Source: Nanobdellota archaeon (GTDB lineage: Archaea > Nanobdellota > Nanobdellia > Pacearchaeales > GW2011-AR1). Taken from it: DNA of 64,000 bases. The position numbers and the translations under genes were made by a program. Below the pieces are notes generated by a model. It saw nothing but the letters and a program-made list of their open reading frames with translations. It did not search any database and was not told the origin of the DNA. Shown one piece after another: positions 1-9,786 of this stretch (positions are counted from its first letter, which is position 1; the number at the start of each line of letters is the position of its first letter). The stretch spans positions 62,001 to 126,000 of the forward strand of contig JAUYMA010000010.1 in NCBI GenBank assembly GCA_030698805.1. Reading direction: 5' to 3'.

Positions 1-2
1 GC

Positions 3-290
3 AAGCCAGTTATAAGAACGGCCTCTTCAATCGTAGATTATATCTCTCAGTTTATGCTAAATAATTTTGGCTCCGGAGCAGGTAAAATAGATTTTGGTAC
101 TTTGGGCTCTGAAATTCCAGCCATTTCTACATCAACTGAACAGAAAATGGAAGAGCAGAAATCTCTGACAGACTTTGGGCATGAAGGATTGGTATGCCCT
201 CATTGCGGAGGCCCTGCAAAGAGGATGGGCAACTGCGCTATATTCTGCACTTCTTGCAAGCAGACTACTAGATCTGGCTGCGGAGAATAA
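3..290 (+). CDS. C-terminal end of adenosylcobalamin-dependent (class II) ribonucleoside reductase, truncated by window start
   Basis: Frame is open from base 3: KPVIRTASSIVDYISQFMLNNF..., ending in a CPHCGG...CTSCKQTTRSGCG zinc/redox cysteine tail typical of NrdJ-type C-termini. Confidence 0.7.
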   Translation, partial: KPVIRTASSIVDYISQFMLNNFGSGAGKIDFGTLGSEIPAISTSTEQKMEEQKSLTDFGHEGLVCPHCGGPAKRMGNCAIFCTSCKQTTRSGCGE

Positions 291-292
291 TC

Positions 293-490
293 TTGGATAA
301 TAAGATCGTCACTCTTAATGATGATGAAACTCTTTCCAAGAGTTTTGTCTGCACACATAAATTTCAGCATCAATCTTCAGTAAATGTGGAGGGGATAGTA
401 TATGATATTTATTTTTGTGAGCTATGTTTGCTTCACGTTAAAAAAGAGAGACCCTGCCCTTATCACATTAAAGAGATTAAATCCGTTTAG
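293..490 (+). CDS. small Cys-containing hypothetical protein (TTG start)
   Basis: 65-aa ORF directly after the RNR stop; C/H-rich (CTHKF...CELC...CPYH). Confidence 0.4.
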   Translation: MDNKIVTLNDDETLSKSFVCTHKFQHQSSVNVEGIVYDIYFCELCLLHVKKERPCPYHIKEIKSV

Positions 491-1243
491 TTATAAATTC
501 AATCCTGCGCGGGATAATAAAAGCCTGTTTGTTCTGATTTGTTCTTGTAGCGGCCCTGCATAGTCATCATCTCTTCCTTCAAAGAGTTCGGCAGAAGAAA
601 AATATCCTTGTGATTGCCTGAAAGCTGAAGAAGTTGCGCTTAGAGTTTGCACCGAGTTAATGTATCCATCTAGAGAGCATTCTGGATTAAATGACTTTTG
701 ATGGAGTTCATTAGCGCCTTTCATGTAAAAAACATGGCCTGGAACGCAAGAGGGATAAAGAAGAAAGGCCTCAGGCGAAGAACATACCTGATGCTCCTTT
801 ATAAATTCTCCATAAGTTAAAAGTGAAGCGCATAGACTCTGTGCAAGTAAGCTTGTATTTTCACGGTTATTTTCTCTTATCTTTTCTCTTATTCTTTGGA
901 AGCTTTCAAGAAAAGAATTATGGAATCTGTCGTGATGAATCAAGTCAGCCTTATTATTCTTAATTCTCAGTTTCATAATGCGCTCGGCATATTCTTCATT
1001 ATCATGACAGTCCCAGTATATATGGGAAAAGGCTGATTTGACATTTCGAGTAATATTGGGCACTAGCTCTGATATTGCTGGTGCAAGTCCTGCAGAGAGC
1101 TCTTCAAATGTTCTTAAAACAACTGGATCTGTTGCTGAGGAACGCAGAGCCTCATAAGCTGAAGATAGGTGCAGAAAAAATAGATAATCCAAGTTTGAGA
1201 CTTCCGCTACTTTATTTTGTTGAGCTTTTCTTATTATATTCAT
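491..1243 (-). CDS. hypothetical protein
   Basis: 250-aa uninterrupted ORF with ATG. Confidence 0.6.
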   Translation of the reverse strand: MNIIRKAQQNKVAEVSNLDYLFFLHLSSAYEALRSSATDPVVLRTFEELSAGLAPAISELVPNITRNVKSAFSHIYWDCHDNEEYAERIMKLRIKNNKADLIHHDRFHNSFLESFQRIREKIRENNRENTSLLAQSLCASLLTYGEFIKEHQVCSSPEAFLLYPSCVPGHVFYMKGANELHQKSFNPECSLDGYINSVQTLSATSSAFRQSQGYFSSAELFEGRDDDYAGPLQEQIRTNRLLLSRAGLNL

Positions 1244-1382
1244 AATAAAAGCCTTCTAGAAAGGGTTAAAAATGTTTCCCTGCTAGATAATTTACTATAT
1301 TTTCTATTATAGCTAAGTATATAAATCCGAAAGTTCCCCTTTTATAGGAAGAAAAATTAACATCTAGTTTTTAAAATTTATT

Positions 1383-2861
1383 ATGAAAAGACCTACTATT
1401 GCTTTAATTGATGATGATCAGAATGATTTAATGCTTCTCACACGCTCATTAAGTAAAACTCCTTTTAATCCTATAGTTCATACCTATACTAGGCCTAATG
1501 AATTTATTGATGATTTTGAAAGAGAAAAGATAAACCCTGGTTTGATCATGTGTGATCATAATCTAATCGGGGAGAATTCTATTGATGTTGTAAAGAAATT
1601 GAGAAAAATAAATTATAGGGGGACATTTTTTGTTATATCGGGGGCAGGCGAATTTTTGTCAGAGAGCCATCTAAAAACTACTGAAGATCTAGATTTAGAT
1701 ATTACGGAAGTCTGGGGCAAGGAAGACTTAAAAAATCAAGAGGCCATTAATAAAATTTTAGAGGATGCCATGAGAAAGGAATTTATCCCTACTCAATATG
1801 ATCTGGCTATTGCAGGAATGGGAGATCTAGGGACAGAAATAGCCTCTCAATGCTTAGAATTGCGAATGAGGGATATTCCATGCATCAGAAATATATATGT
1901 TTGGAGTTTTCATCCAGAGGCTCTTGAGCATTCCAGAAATCTTATAGGAGAGTTCAATTGGACACGAGTAAAAGAATGCAATTCATTAGATGAATTGGTA
2001 GCTAATAAGCCAGATGCTTTTGTTATTGCTAGAGGTCCTCGGAATTTTGATCCTGAAGAATTTGCAACTAGAGGTGAATTTGACCATGCTATGATGGAGG
2101 GATCTTGGCAGAAAGTTGATGAATGCTATCAAGTTATGCGCACTTCTAATTATAATGGCCTTATTCTTCCCATTTCTAATCGAGTCGGGCCCCATTGTTT
2201 AAGAGGTTTAGATTGGAACCCTGATTGGAAATATAAAATTGTCTCACCATCTGCAGACGGAGATCGCCAGGTCGCCATTCTTTATCAAATTTTGAAGCAG
2301 AGTTCAGAAACAAAACAGCGGCTTATCAGCGACCCTATCCAATTAAGAATAGAAGTTTATGGGGAACACGGCGAGGAACTATCAGATTTGGATACTGCAT
2401 ATGTTCAAGTGGGGACTCATAGGGTACCTTTAGGAGATATTAATCCTTCATTTAGAAGCGCAGATTATAGGAGAGCAATAGAAAAGTCCTTGGCAGAAGG
2501 GACTCATCCTTTAGGAAAGAAATCACAAGTTTCTCGAAAGCGCACAGGGTCTTCACCAAAAGACGCTGCTAATGCTGTTGCAAGATTTTTCTCTGCCCTT
2601 TCACGTAATAGAACCCCTTATTCTGCGGTTCAGTCTTATGTTGCCCCTGGAATTTTAGGGGCCACCCATGAAGAATCTTTTCTATTGCAAAGAGTAACTA
2701 TTGACTTTAGAAATGAATGTGTTATCGCTGATCCAGATCCTCGAATTAAAGGAATCGGCCAGATTCCTGCAGAATCAAAGGAGAAGTTGGGAATGCAATC
2801 AGTTAAACAACACGCATTAAAAGGATATTATCCCTGCAAAGTAGATTACACTAGAGGATAA
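1383..2861 (+). CDS. receiver (REC) domain protein fused to a lactate/malate dehydrogenase-like domain
   Basis: N-term IALIDDDQNDLML...LIMCDHNL...FFVISGAG is REC-like; then DLAIAGMGDLGTEIA (Rossmann GxGxxG), DAFVIARGP, LILPISNRV, IEVYGEHGEE (LDH/MDH catalytic-His GEHG context), and an LDH-like C-terminal region. Confidence 0.7.
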   Translation: MKRPTIALIDDDQNDLMLLTRSLSKTPFNPIVHTYTRPNEFIDDFEREKINPGLIMCDHNLIGENSIDVVKKLRKINYRGTFFVISGAGEFLSESHLKTTEDLDLDITEVWGKEDLKNQEAINKILEDAMRKEFIPTQYDLAIAGMGDLGTEIASQCLELRMRDIPCIRNIYVWSFHPEALEHSRNLIGEFNWTRVKECNSLDELVANKPDAFVIARGPRNFDPEEFATRGEFDHAMMEGSWQKVDECYQVMRTSNYNGLILPISNRVGPHCLRGLDWNPDWKYKIVSPSADGDRQVAILYQILKQSSETKQRLISDPIQLRIEVYGEHGEELSDLDTAYVQVGTHRVPLGDINPSFRSADYRRAIEKSLAEGTHPLGKKSQVSRKRTGSSPKDAANAVARFFSALSRNRTPYSAVQSYVAPGILGATHEESFLLQRVTIDFRNECVIADPDPRIKGIGQIPAESKEKLGMQSVKQHALKGYYPCKVDYTRG

Positions 2862-2914
2862 TGAACGAAAGGTTTATTAAATCATAAGTATTTATTTAGT
2901 GATCTACTAATTTT

Positions 2915-3673
2915 ATGGAATCTTATATTAACAAAGAGGAGAAAGTAATGGAAGTGTTGCGATTCATTGGCTTTCATAGAAATGAAACTTTGATTTATTT
3001 AGATTTATTAAAAAGTGGGCCTTCTACAGCGGTGGACATTTCCAGGAGAACTAAAATCCATAGGCCCAACACTTATGATGCTTTAAGAAAATTAGTTGAA
3101 CGAGGATTTGTCTCACAAACGCGCACTTCTATTAAAAATCTATTTCATGCTATTGAAGCTTTCAAGATAAAAGATTATATCAGACAGAAAGAGAGGGAGT
3201 TTGATGAGCTTATCCCTTATCTTGGAGAGTTGTCTAAGAACACTACGGAGAAAGAAGATGTCAATGTTTCTAAAGGAGCTTTTGCAGTCAGGCAAGCAGC
3301 ACTAAGTTTGATAGATATAGGCAAGGAAATTAAGGCATGGGGAGCGCCTAAGGAATCTGTTGATACTTTTGGAGCGGGATTTTTGAAAGAGTTTCATATG
3401 AAGCGCGCGGCTAAGAAAATAATGATGAAGCAGATTTACAACGCAGATTCTATTGAGCGTATTAAATATCTCAATAAATTTAAGCATACTGAAGCAAGAT
3501 ACCTTCCTAAGGATTATGACACTCCAGTGTCCACTGTAGTGTGCGGGGATACAGTTATGATGCTTATCTTTAACAGTAACCCTCCTTCAGTTATATCGAT
3601 TCGTCGTCAGGAAATTGCAGATGCATATGATAATTATTTTAAGATTTTGTGGGCAAGAGCAAGAAAGCCTTAA
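2915..3673 (+). CDS. TrmB-like transcriptional regulator (winged HTH)
   Basis: GFHRNETLIYLDLLKSGPSTAVDISRRTKIHRPNTYDALRKLVERGFV is a TrmB-type HTH. Confidence 0.8.
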   Translation: MESYINKEEKVMEVLRFIGFHRNETLIYLDLLKSGPSTAVDISRRTKIHRPNTYDALRKLVERGFVSQTRTSIKNLFHAIEAFKIKDYIRQKEREFDELIPYLGELSKNTTEKEDVNVSKGAFAVRQAALSLIDIGKEIKAWGAPKESVDTFGAGFLKEFHMKRAAKKIMMKQIYNADSIERIKYLNKFKHTEARYLPKDYDTPVSTVVCGDTVMMLIFNSNPPSVISIRRQEIADAYDNYFKILWARARKP

Positions 3674-3725
3674 AGGTGTCTACCAAAAGACTACTCTTTC
3701 TTATATATCTAAGAGGCGATATGTC

Positions 3726-4187
3726 ATGGATATCATAGGGACAATAAAAGAAGAGCATGATGGTTTGGAGAGGGAAATTATTGAACTCGAAGCTATCATG
3801 GAGGAACAAATCATAAACTATCCTAACCTTGTTCACGTATTAAAAAAGATAACTGATTCTCTGAGAACTCATCTTGACAAAGAAGAAAGAGTATTCGCAG
3901 TTTTGGAAAACAAGGGAATGAATACTCCTATTCAGTCCTTAAGAGCAGATAGGATATTATTGGCCAAGTCTGTTAATTCTATCTTTAGGGCAATTTCTTC
4001 AGGAAGCGATTTCAAAGTTCGTGAATCATTAGAACATCATGGCATGGATTTTATATCTAGGTTACAGAGTCATATCAGTGAGCAGGAATGGATATTCTGT
4101 GCCTTGCCTGAAACTCACATGCCTTCACACGCAGAATTAGAAAGTGTTGTTCAGAAAATTTCCCCTACTTTACATAGGCGAAGATAG
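3726..4187 (+). CDS. hemerythrin/HHE-like domain protein
   Basis: IKEEHDGLEREI...LRTHLDKEERVFAVLE...SHISEQEWIF spaced His/Glu motifs; internal ATG preferred over ORF start 3615, which overlaps the upstream gene. Confidence 0.65.
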   Translation: MDIIGTIKEEHDGLEREIIELEAIMEEQIINYPNLVHVLKKITDSLRTHLDKEERVFAVLENKGMNTPIQSLRADRILLAKSVNSIFRAISSGSDFKVRESLEHHGMDFISRLQSHISEQEWIFCALPETHMPSHAELESVVQKISPTLHRRR

Positions 4188-4220
4188 TAATTTGTAAACT
4201 TTTAAAAAATTTTAACTAAC

Positions 4221-4496
4221 ATGGAAAGAAAAAGAAATAGACTAGAAATCATTAGAGACATATTGAAAGCAGTACGAGACAGGAATGGGAGAATTAAACC
4301 CACTCATGTTTTGTATAATTCTAATCTCTCTCATCAAATGATGAGCGTATACATGAAGGGATTGATTGATAATGAAATGATAAAAGAAATCAGCACTAAG
4401 AACGGCCGAAGCTATATCATCACTGAGAAGGGCCTTGATTACTTAAATAAGTATTCTTTGATTACTAATTTCACGGATTCTTTTGGACTCAATTAA
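4221..4496 (+). CDS. winged-helix DNA-binding protein, archaeal type
   Basis: 91 aa; RLEIIRDILKAV...THVLYNSNLSHQMMSVYMKGLIDNEMI...YIITEKGLDYL. Confidence 0.75.
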   Translation: MERKRNRLEIIRDILKAVRDRNGRIKPTHVLYNSNLSHQMMSVYMKGLIDNEMIKEISTKNGRSYIITEKGLDYLNKYSLITNFTDSFGLN

Positions 4497-5110
4497 GGGT
4501 TACTTTTTACGAGGGGCACGAATAAAAATCCCGGGAATTCGTGCTTCTCTAGTTTTTTATTAATCTTTTTTATTTGAAATAAAGAATCCTTTACAGGCGC
4601 CACCATTATCCCAGGATCTTTTAATTGATCTAAAATTTGATAAACCGTTGTCAGATCCTGGGCAGAGGCGCTTATTAATATTCGATCATAAGGCGCATGA
4701 GAAGGCAATCCCAATGATCCGTCAGTATTGAATACCTTTATTTTTTTATCCCCTTCTAAGGTTTTTATCGAGTCCGCAGCCAGTCGGGTGTTTATTTCTA
4801 CTCCATAAATTTCCCCTTTTTTGGCAAGGTGAGAAAGTAAAGAAAGAACATAACCACATCCCGAGCCTATTTCTAGAATTTTATCTTCCTCTTTGACTTC
4901 CAACAGTTGAAGCATTATAGCTATGACTGAGGGTTGAGATAAAGTTGATCCAACTTCATTTAAAGGAAGCGCAAGATCGTCATATGAATTTACTGCAAAC
5001 TCTTCAGGAACAAATTTTTCTCTTGGAACTGCAGAGAAAGCCTCAATAATATTGTCGGAAAATTTATTTGCTCTTAGGGACTGAAGAAGTTTTTCCTTCT
5101 GCAATTGCAT
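4493..5110 (-). CDS. pcm: protein-L-isoaspartate O-methyltransferase
   Basis: VPREKFVPEEF...AYDDLALPL-like, LEIGSGCGYV, PYDRILISASAQD. Confidence 0.85.
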   Translation of the reverse strand: MQLQKEKLLQSLRANKFSDNIIEAFSAVPREKFVPEEFAVNSYDDLALPLNEVGSTLSQPSVIAIMLQLLEVKEEDKILEIGSGCGYVLSLLSHLAKKGEIYGVEINTRLAADSIKTLEGDKKIKVFNTDGSLGLPSHAPYDRILISASAQDLTTVYQILDQLKDPGIMVAPVKDSLFQIKKINKKLEKHEFPGFLFVPLVKSNP

Positions 5111-5126
5111 ATAATTGTTAAGACAT

Positions 5127-6449
5127 TCAGATATTTATATGTTTATTATTTGGCAGCAAAGAGGCAGATGGCACTTTTTCTTCCATTCTGTCATCTCTGA
5201 TTCTAGAAAGTGCGAGAAGACCTAGTATAATGAAGCCTGTAATTGCAAGCACAGCAATTCTATAACGTATTATTCCCATATGAACGAGATTGGAGGCTAT
5301 TAATCCCCATATAACTGGGCCTAGAAGAGAAGAAGCCCTTTCTGCTAGACCATAATAGGCAAAGGCTAGATTATGTTTGCCTTGTGGCGCTATATATCCC
5401 ATTACTGATCGTGAGACAGCCCAATTAGAACCAAACCATAATCCCATGAGTGTTGTAGATACGACAAACCAGATAAAATTGTTCACCCATCCAACCAGAG
5501 GCAATATTATGACCCATCCTGCGAGAATCCACATCAACGTTCTCTTATGCCCAAATTTGTCAGCTATAAGACCTGAGATGAGGCCTCCCCCGGCGGAAGT
5601 TATCAAAATACCTAATAGAATGTAGGTTTTGACAGTGTCAGAGACTCCCCATACTTGCTCTAAAAATATTGGAAAATTATTTGCCGCAGTCAAAACAGCG
5701 TCATTAAATAAGAAGAAAGATAAAATAAACATTCCTACACTTGAATAAGCAAACAATGCCTTTGTTTCTAAAAATGTCTGCTTTAGTCTATATTTGAAAG
5801 GTGCTTTCTGAGCAATCTTTGATGGTTCTTTAAAGAAGAGAAGCATGGGAAGAGAGAATATAACAAAGGCTATTACAGCGGGTAACAATGTTTCCGCTCT
5901 TTGATTTCCAGCAAAAAAGCTCCATGATCCTGTCGAAAAAGGAAGAGCAATAATTAAGCCTACAATTTGTCCAAGATAATTGGCCATTATTCCCCATCCA
6001 GAAACTGCGCCCCTTCTCTCTTTGCTCGCTATATCGTTCAATAATGGAGTGTAGAATGTAAATGAAAGTAAATAAGTATATAATCCCAAGGTAAAGAAGA
6101 TTAAAGATAAAATCTCTTTGTCAGCTATAGCAAAAATAGCACACGTTCCGTAGAGAAAGAAAGTCGCAATTGTAGAATATCTTAATCCAGTTATTCTTCT
6201 CCAAGCTTTATCTAATAGTACTCCTGTAATCGGTATTGTCAGCAACAGAAGAAAAGCTGATAGGGTAAATGTCAGATTGAAATTTAAGTCAGAGATTCCT
6301 TTGTCAACGACAATCCATTGAGCGAAGTACAAGAAGAAAACTATTGAAACAAGGGAATTGGCAAAGTCGTAAAGTGCCCATAGAAATACGTTGCTCTTGG
6401 TATTCATGATCAGATGCTGGTAATCTGATTTAAATGCTTTTTGATCCAA
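5127..6449 (-). CDS. MFS transporter, UMF1/Atg22-like
   Basis: 440 aa, multiple TM segments; WALYDFANS N-terminal motif; GLIADKFGHKRTL. Confidence 0.8.
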   Translation of the reverse strand: MDQKAFKSDYQHLIMNTKSNVFLWALYDFANSLVSIVFFLYFAQWIVVDKGISDLNFNLTFTLSAFLLLLTIPITGVLLDKAWRRITGLRYSTIATFFLYGTCAIFAIADKEILSLIFFTLGLYTYLLSFTFYTPLLNDIASKERRGAVSGWGIMANYLGQIVGLIIALPFSTGSWSFFAGNQRAETLLPAVIAFVIFSLPMLLFFKEPSKIAQKAPFKYRLKQTFLETKALFAYSSVGMFILSFFLFNDAVLTAANNFPIFLEQVWGVSDTVKTYILLGILITSAGGGLISGLIADKFGHKRTLMWILAGWVIILPLVGWVNNFIWFVVSTTLMGLWFGSNWAVSRSVMGYIAPQGKHNLAFAYYGLAERASSLLGPVIWGLIASNLVHMGIIRYRIAVLAITGFIILGLLALSRIRDDRMEEKVPSASLLPNNKHINI

Positions 6450-6502
6450 TAAATTTATAAATAAATCTTTATTCTAACCCTCACATTAAAAATGAGGAAA
6501 AT

Positions 6503-6826
6503 ATGAATAAAAAAATAATTGAATTAGATGCGAGTAATTTTGAGGAATTGACTTCTAAAGGAGATTGGGCAATAGATTTCTGGGCTGAATGGTGCGGGCC
6601 TTGCAAGATAATGAGCCCTGAATTTGACAAAGCTGCTGAAGAATTGGATGGCAAGGTTAAATTTGGCAAAATAAATGTGGATAAGGAATTTGAACTGGCT
6701 CAGAGGTTTGAAGTTATGAGCATCCCTGCCATGGTAATAATGAGAAATGGACAGGAAAAAGACAGAACTGTTGGCGCTATTGGGAAAAAAGATATTCTTT
6801 CTGCAATTGATAGGGCTGTTAAGTAG
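6503..6826 (+). CDS. trxA: thioredoxin
   Basis: WAEWCGPCK active site; 107 aa. Confidence 0.92.
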   Translation: MNKKIIELDASNFEELTSKGDWAIDFWAEWCGPCKIMSPEFDKAAEELDGKVKFGKINVDKEFELAQRFEVMSIPAMVIMRNGQEKDRTVGAIGKKDILSAIDRAVK

Positions 6827-7483
6827 TTAAGAATTATTCTTTATTGTGTCCTTGAATAAGATAAAAGCTTTAGGAACATCTTTTTCTTTGATGATTAAGT
6901 TTAATTCAGTTAGGGTTGAAACAATCTCTATAAGGGCGATATCTTCCCATGCAAATGCTCTTGTGATTATATAAAAATATCCGGCTTCATCTATGGCATT
7001 CATAGGTATTGTTGTGCTTAAACAGGCGAGGTCATCAAGCTCTTTGTATATTTTCTCTTTGTGAAGGATTTTAAGGATCTTTTCTTTATTCCTTCTATTG
7101 GCGATAATAGTTACCTGAGTGATACCTTGTGTAATGGTGAGAAAATCTCTTTCAGGATCTATAATAGGATATATCTCTTGAATAACAGAGAAAGTTTTAG
7201 ATGATTTTTTTACAGTAATTTCAAACAAGTCGGATTTTATGAATATTTCTGAATCTTTGCTGAATTTGGCTTTTCTTGCAAATTTATTTCCCAATTTTTC
7301 CTGTAGGCGGCGTAAAGCCATCATAATTGCAGAAATTTTTGCATTTTCTTTTAATTCCCGATCTATTCTTGGCTTAATCTCTTCAGCCAAGGCTACATAA
7401 TTAATTATTTTTCTTGAAAGAGCTTCTTCTAAGAATGCGTTTTCTTCAATTATTTTTTCTACTATTCTGCTTATAGTTACCAT
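6827..7483 (-). CDS. ACT-domain-like protein with N-terminal HTH-like region
   Basis: ORF 6827..7582; internal ATG (MVTISRIVEKII) preferred; C-term resembles archaeal ACT-like regulatory repeats. Confidence 0.6.
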   Translation of the reverse strand: MVTISRIVEKIIEENAFLEEALSRKIINYVALAEEIKPRIDRELKENAKISAIMMALRRLQEKLGNKFARKAKFSKDSEIFIKSDLFEITVKKSSKTFSVIQEIYPIIDPERDFLTITQGITQVTIIANRRNKEKILKILHKEKIYKELDDLACLSTTIPMNAIDEAGYFYIITRAFAWEDIALIEIVSTLTELNLIIKEKDVPKAFILFKDTIKNNS

Positions 7484-7563
7484 CTTAAGATCAATAACAA
7501 AAAAAATTATATTTGTTATTATAATAACGTTATGTTCATATACTATAAAAAGGTTTCGATCAT

Positions 7564-8499
7564 ATGAATAATTCGAATGCAAGTCCGAATGAAGAGTACG
7601 TTAATCCTAGCCTGGGAAAGATAGGGGAAATGTATTTTGATGAGAGAAATAATAGGATAAAATTCTTCTCTACTACTATACATTCCTCTCCTGATTCGGT
7701 TAGATCTTTGATTGCTCAAGGCAAAGAGATGATGGATGATAAGGGGGCAACTCGGCTAAACGCGCGTTTTTTTGTTAGGGATTTTACCTTGGAGGGAAAT
7801 GTTGAGGCAGCTATTCCCCTCAATAGTTCTTTTAGAGGCACGCAATTGGTTTTTATAGGAATTAATAGGGGGAAGAGGATAGATTCTTCTGAGGTTCTCC
7901 TTGCAGAAGAAGATCTTATAAGAGAGGTTCTTAGAGAACCTTTGCATAATTGTCATGGCTTATCTGCAGGTTATTCTTTTGAAAGACTTACACCTCTTAA
8001 TCTAAGACCTTATGATATAAGAGATATGAGCAGCTTATATAGTCAGGCCTTCACGACATATACTGCCTCGCTGGATGAAGCTTCTTTGTTAGAGATGATA
8101 AGAAATTCTATAGTGTATTGCGCTCGAGATAAAGATGAGGGAAAAATTGTGTCTACAAGTGTTGCTGAAATAGGCAAAGTTCCCACCTCTAACGGAAATT
8201 TTGGAATCTGTGAATTAAGTGAGATGGCTACCTTGCCTGAACATAGGGGGAGAGGAATATCTACTTCTCTTACGCAGGCATTAGTTCATGAGATTTCTTC
8301 AAAAGTAGATCTTATTTATGCTGAAGCTAGAGCTTGCTCTTTATCAGTAAACAAAGTTTTTCACAACTTAGGTTTCAATTTCGCAGGCCGATTGATGAAA
8401 CAATGTATCTTATCAGGATGTTACGATATTGAAGAAAATGGGCCTTATGAAAATTTGAATGTTTGGTATATCTCGCCCCATCCTAGAGGTCGGACATGA
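7564..8499 (+). CDS. GNAT acetyltransferase, AblB (beta-lysine N-acetyltransferase)-like
   Basis: EMATLPEHRGRGISTSL acetyl-CoA motif and ...LNVWY C-terminal motif. Confidence 0.65.
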   Translation: MNNSNASPNEEYVNPSLGKIGEMYFDERNNRIKFFSTTIHSSPDSVRSLIAQGKEMMDDKGATRLNARFFVRDFTLEGNVEAAIPLNSSFRGTQLVFIGINRGKRIDSSEVLLAEEDLIREVLREPLHNCHGLSAGYSFERLTPLNLRPYDIRDMSSLYSQAFTTYTASLDEASLLEMIRNSIVYCARDKDEGKIVSTSVAEIGKVPTSNGNFGICELSEMATLPEHRGRGISTSLTQALVHEISSKVDLIYAEARACSLSVNKVFHNLGFNFAGRLMKQCILSGCYDIEENGPYENLNVWYISPHPRGRT

Positions 8500-9179
8500 A
8501 TCTCGAGTTAAATGAAGTCCTTGCCCGAAATAAAGATTCTTTTGGCTTAGTCATTGGGTTAGATTATAGAAATGAAAGAACAGTTGTCTTTGATTTGTCT
8601 GAAGACAATAAGAAATTATCTAAAATTGATTTAGGAAATCCTCAAGAATTTGAGAATTACCTATTGGAAATATTAAAGAGGCAAGATGCTGAAATCGGTA
8701 TAGGAAAATATGCAGAAGATAGGACTATTTACAAACATAGTAAGCTCTTTGGGAAAGAAAGAACTGTTCATTTAGGTGTTGATTTATGGGTAAAGGCAGG
8801 AATTCCTGTTTTTGCTCCTCTGAATGGAAAAGTTCATAGCTTTGCAGATAACAATCAGGATGGAGATTATGGGCCGACTATAATTATTGAACATACTTTA
8901 GAAGGATGCGAATTTTATACTTTATATGGGCATCTTTCCAGAAATTCTTTACAATGTTTGCAAAAAGGAAAGGAAGTAAAAAAAGGACAGCTTATAGGAT
9001 ACATTGGAAACTATCCTGAAAATGGCAATTGGCCGCCCCATTTACATTTTGAAATTATTACAGATATGTTGGGAAGAGAAGGAGATTTTTTTGGAGTGGC
9101 ATCGCAAGATGAACAAGGATATTATCTTAATTTATGCCCTAACCCTAATTTAATCTTAGGAATATCTGTTTTGGATTAA
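8496..9179 (+). CDS. M23-family peptidase
   Basis: HLGVDLWVKAGIPVFAPLNGKV...YGHLS...PPHLHFEI; overlaps upstream stop by 4 nt. Confidence 0.85.
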   Translation: MNLELNEVLARNKDSFGLVIGLDYRNERTVVFDLSEDNKKLSKIDLGNPQEFENYLLEILKRQDAEIGIGKYAEDRTIYKHSKLFGKERTVHLGVDLWVKAGIPVFAPLNGKVHSFADNNQDGDYGPTIIIEHTLEGCEFYTLYGHLSRNSLQCLQKGKEVKKGQLIGYIGNYPENGNWPPHLHFEIITDMLGREGDFFGVASQDEQGYYLNLCPNPNLILGISVLD

Positions 9180-9184
9180 TATAT

Positions 9185-9505
9185 TTAGGCTAATTTTACA
9201 GCTGTTCCGTAAGCAAGAATCTCTGCTGCTCCGCCCATTATTGCAGAGGTCATGAATCTGACATTGATTATTGCGTCAGCTTTCATATCTACAGCTTCAT
9301 TAATCATCCTATTAAGGGCTTCTTCCCTTGATTGAGTAAGCATTTCTGTATAAGACTTGATCTCTCCACCGACTATATTCTTGAAAGATGCTCCAATGTC
9401 GTGCCCAATATTTCTGGATCTTACAGTATTTCCCTTTACTATTCCTAAAATAGCTTTTACTTTTTTCCCCGGTATTTCAGAAGTTGTTGTTATGATTATT
9501 TCCAT
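9185..9505 (-). CDS. YbjQ-family protein
   Basis: TTTSEIPGKKVKAILGIVKGNTVRSRNIGHDIGASFKNIVGGEIKSYTEML...MGGAAEILAYGTAV. Confidence 0.88.
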   Translation of the reverse strand: MEIIITTTSEIPGKKVKAILGIVKGNTVRSRNIGHDIGASFKNIVGGEIKSYTEMLTQSREEALNRMINEAVDMKADAIINVRFMTSAIMGGAAEILAYGTAVKLA

Positions 9506-9513
9506 AGTTATTG

Positions 9514-9708
9514 TTATTCTTGAGGGTTTTTATTCCTTTTGCTTTTGCTCAAATCTTTTCTTGCCTCTATTTGATTTTCTGCTGAGTTGAAGATTATAAA
9601 TAATAGGCCAACGACGATTAAAGTTACACCTAATGGTAAAATAAAGAAAGATAAAATTATTCCCGCTATTAAAGAGATGATCCCTGTAATTATTTTGCCT
9701 GAACCCAT
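9514..9708 (-). CDS. small two-TM membrane protein
   Basis: 64 aa with two hydrophobic stretches. Confidence 0.5.
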   Translation of the reverse strand: MGSGKIITGIISLIAGIILSFFILPLGVTLIVVGLLFIIFNSAENQIEARKDLSKSKRNKNPQE

Positions 9709-9786
9709 GTTATTTTTAGATTGCCCGAGTTAATAAAGTTAGCTATCATAGAAGTTAGAATTTAAAGTGTATTATGGAACATTTAT

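Noticed and set aside
5377-5625. 82-aa ORF inside the MFS transporter
   Set aside because: Antisense to a strong membrane protein gene, no independent promoter or motif.
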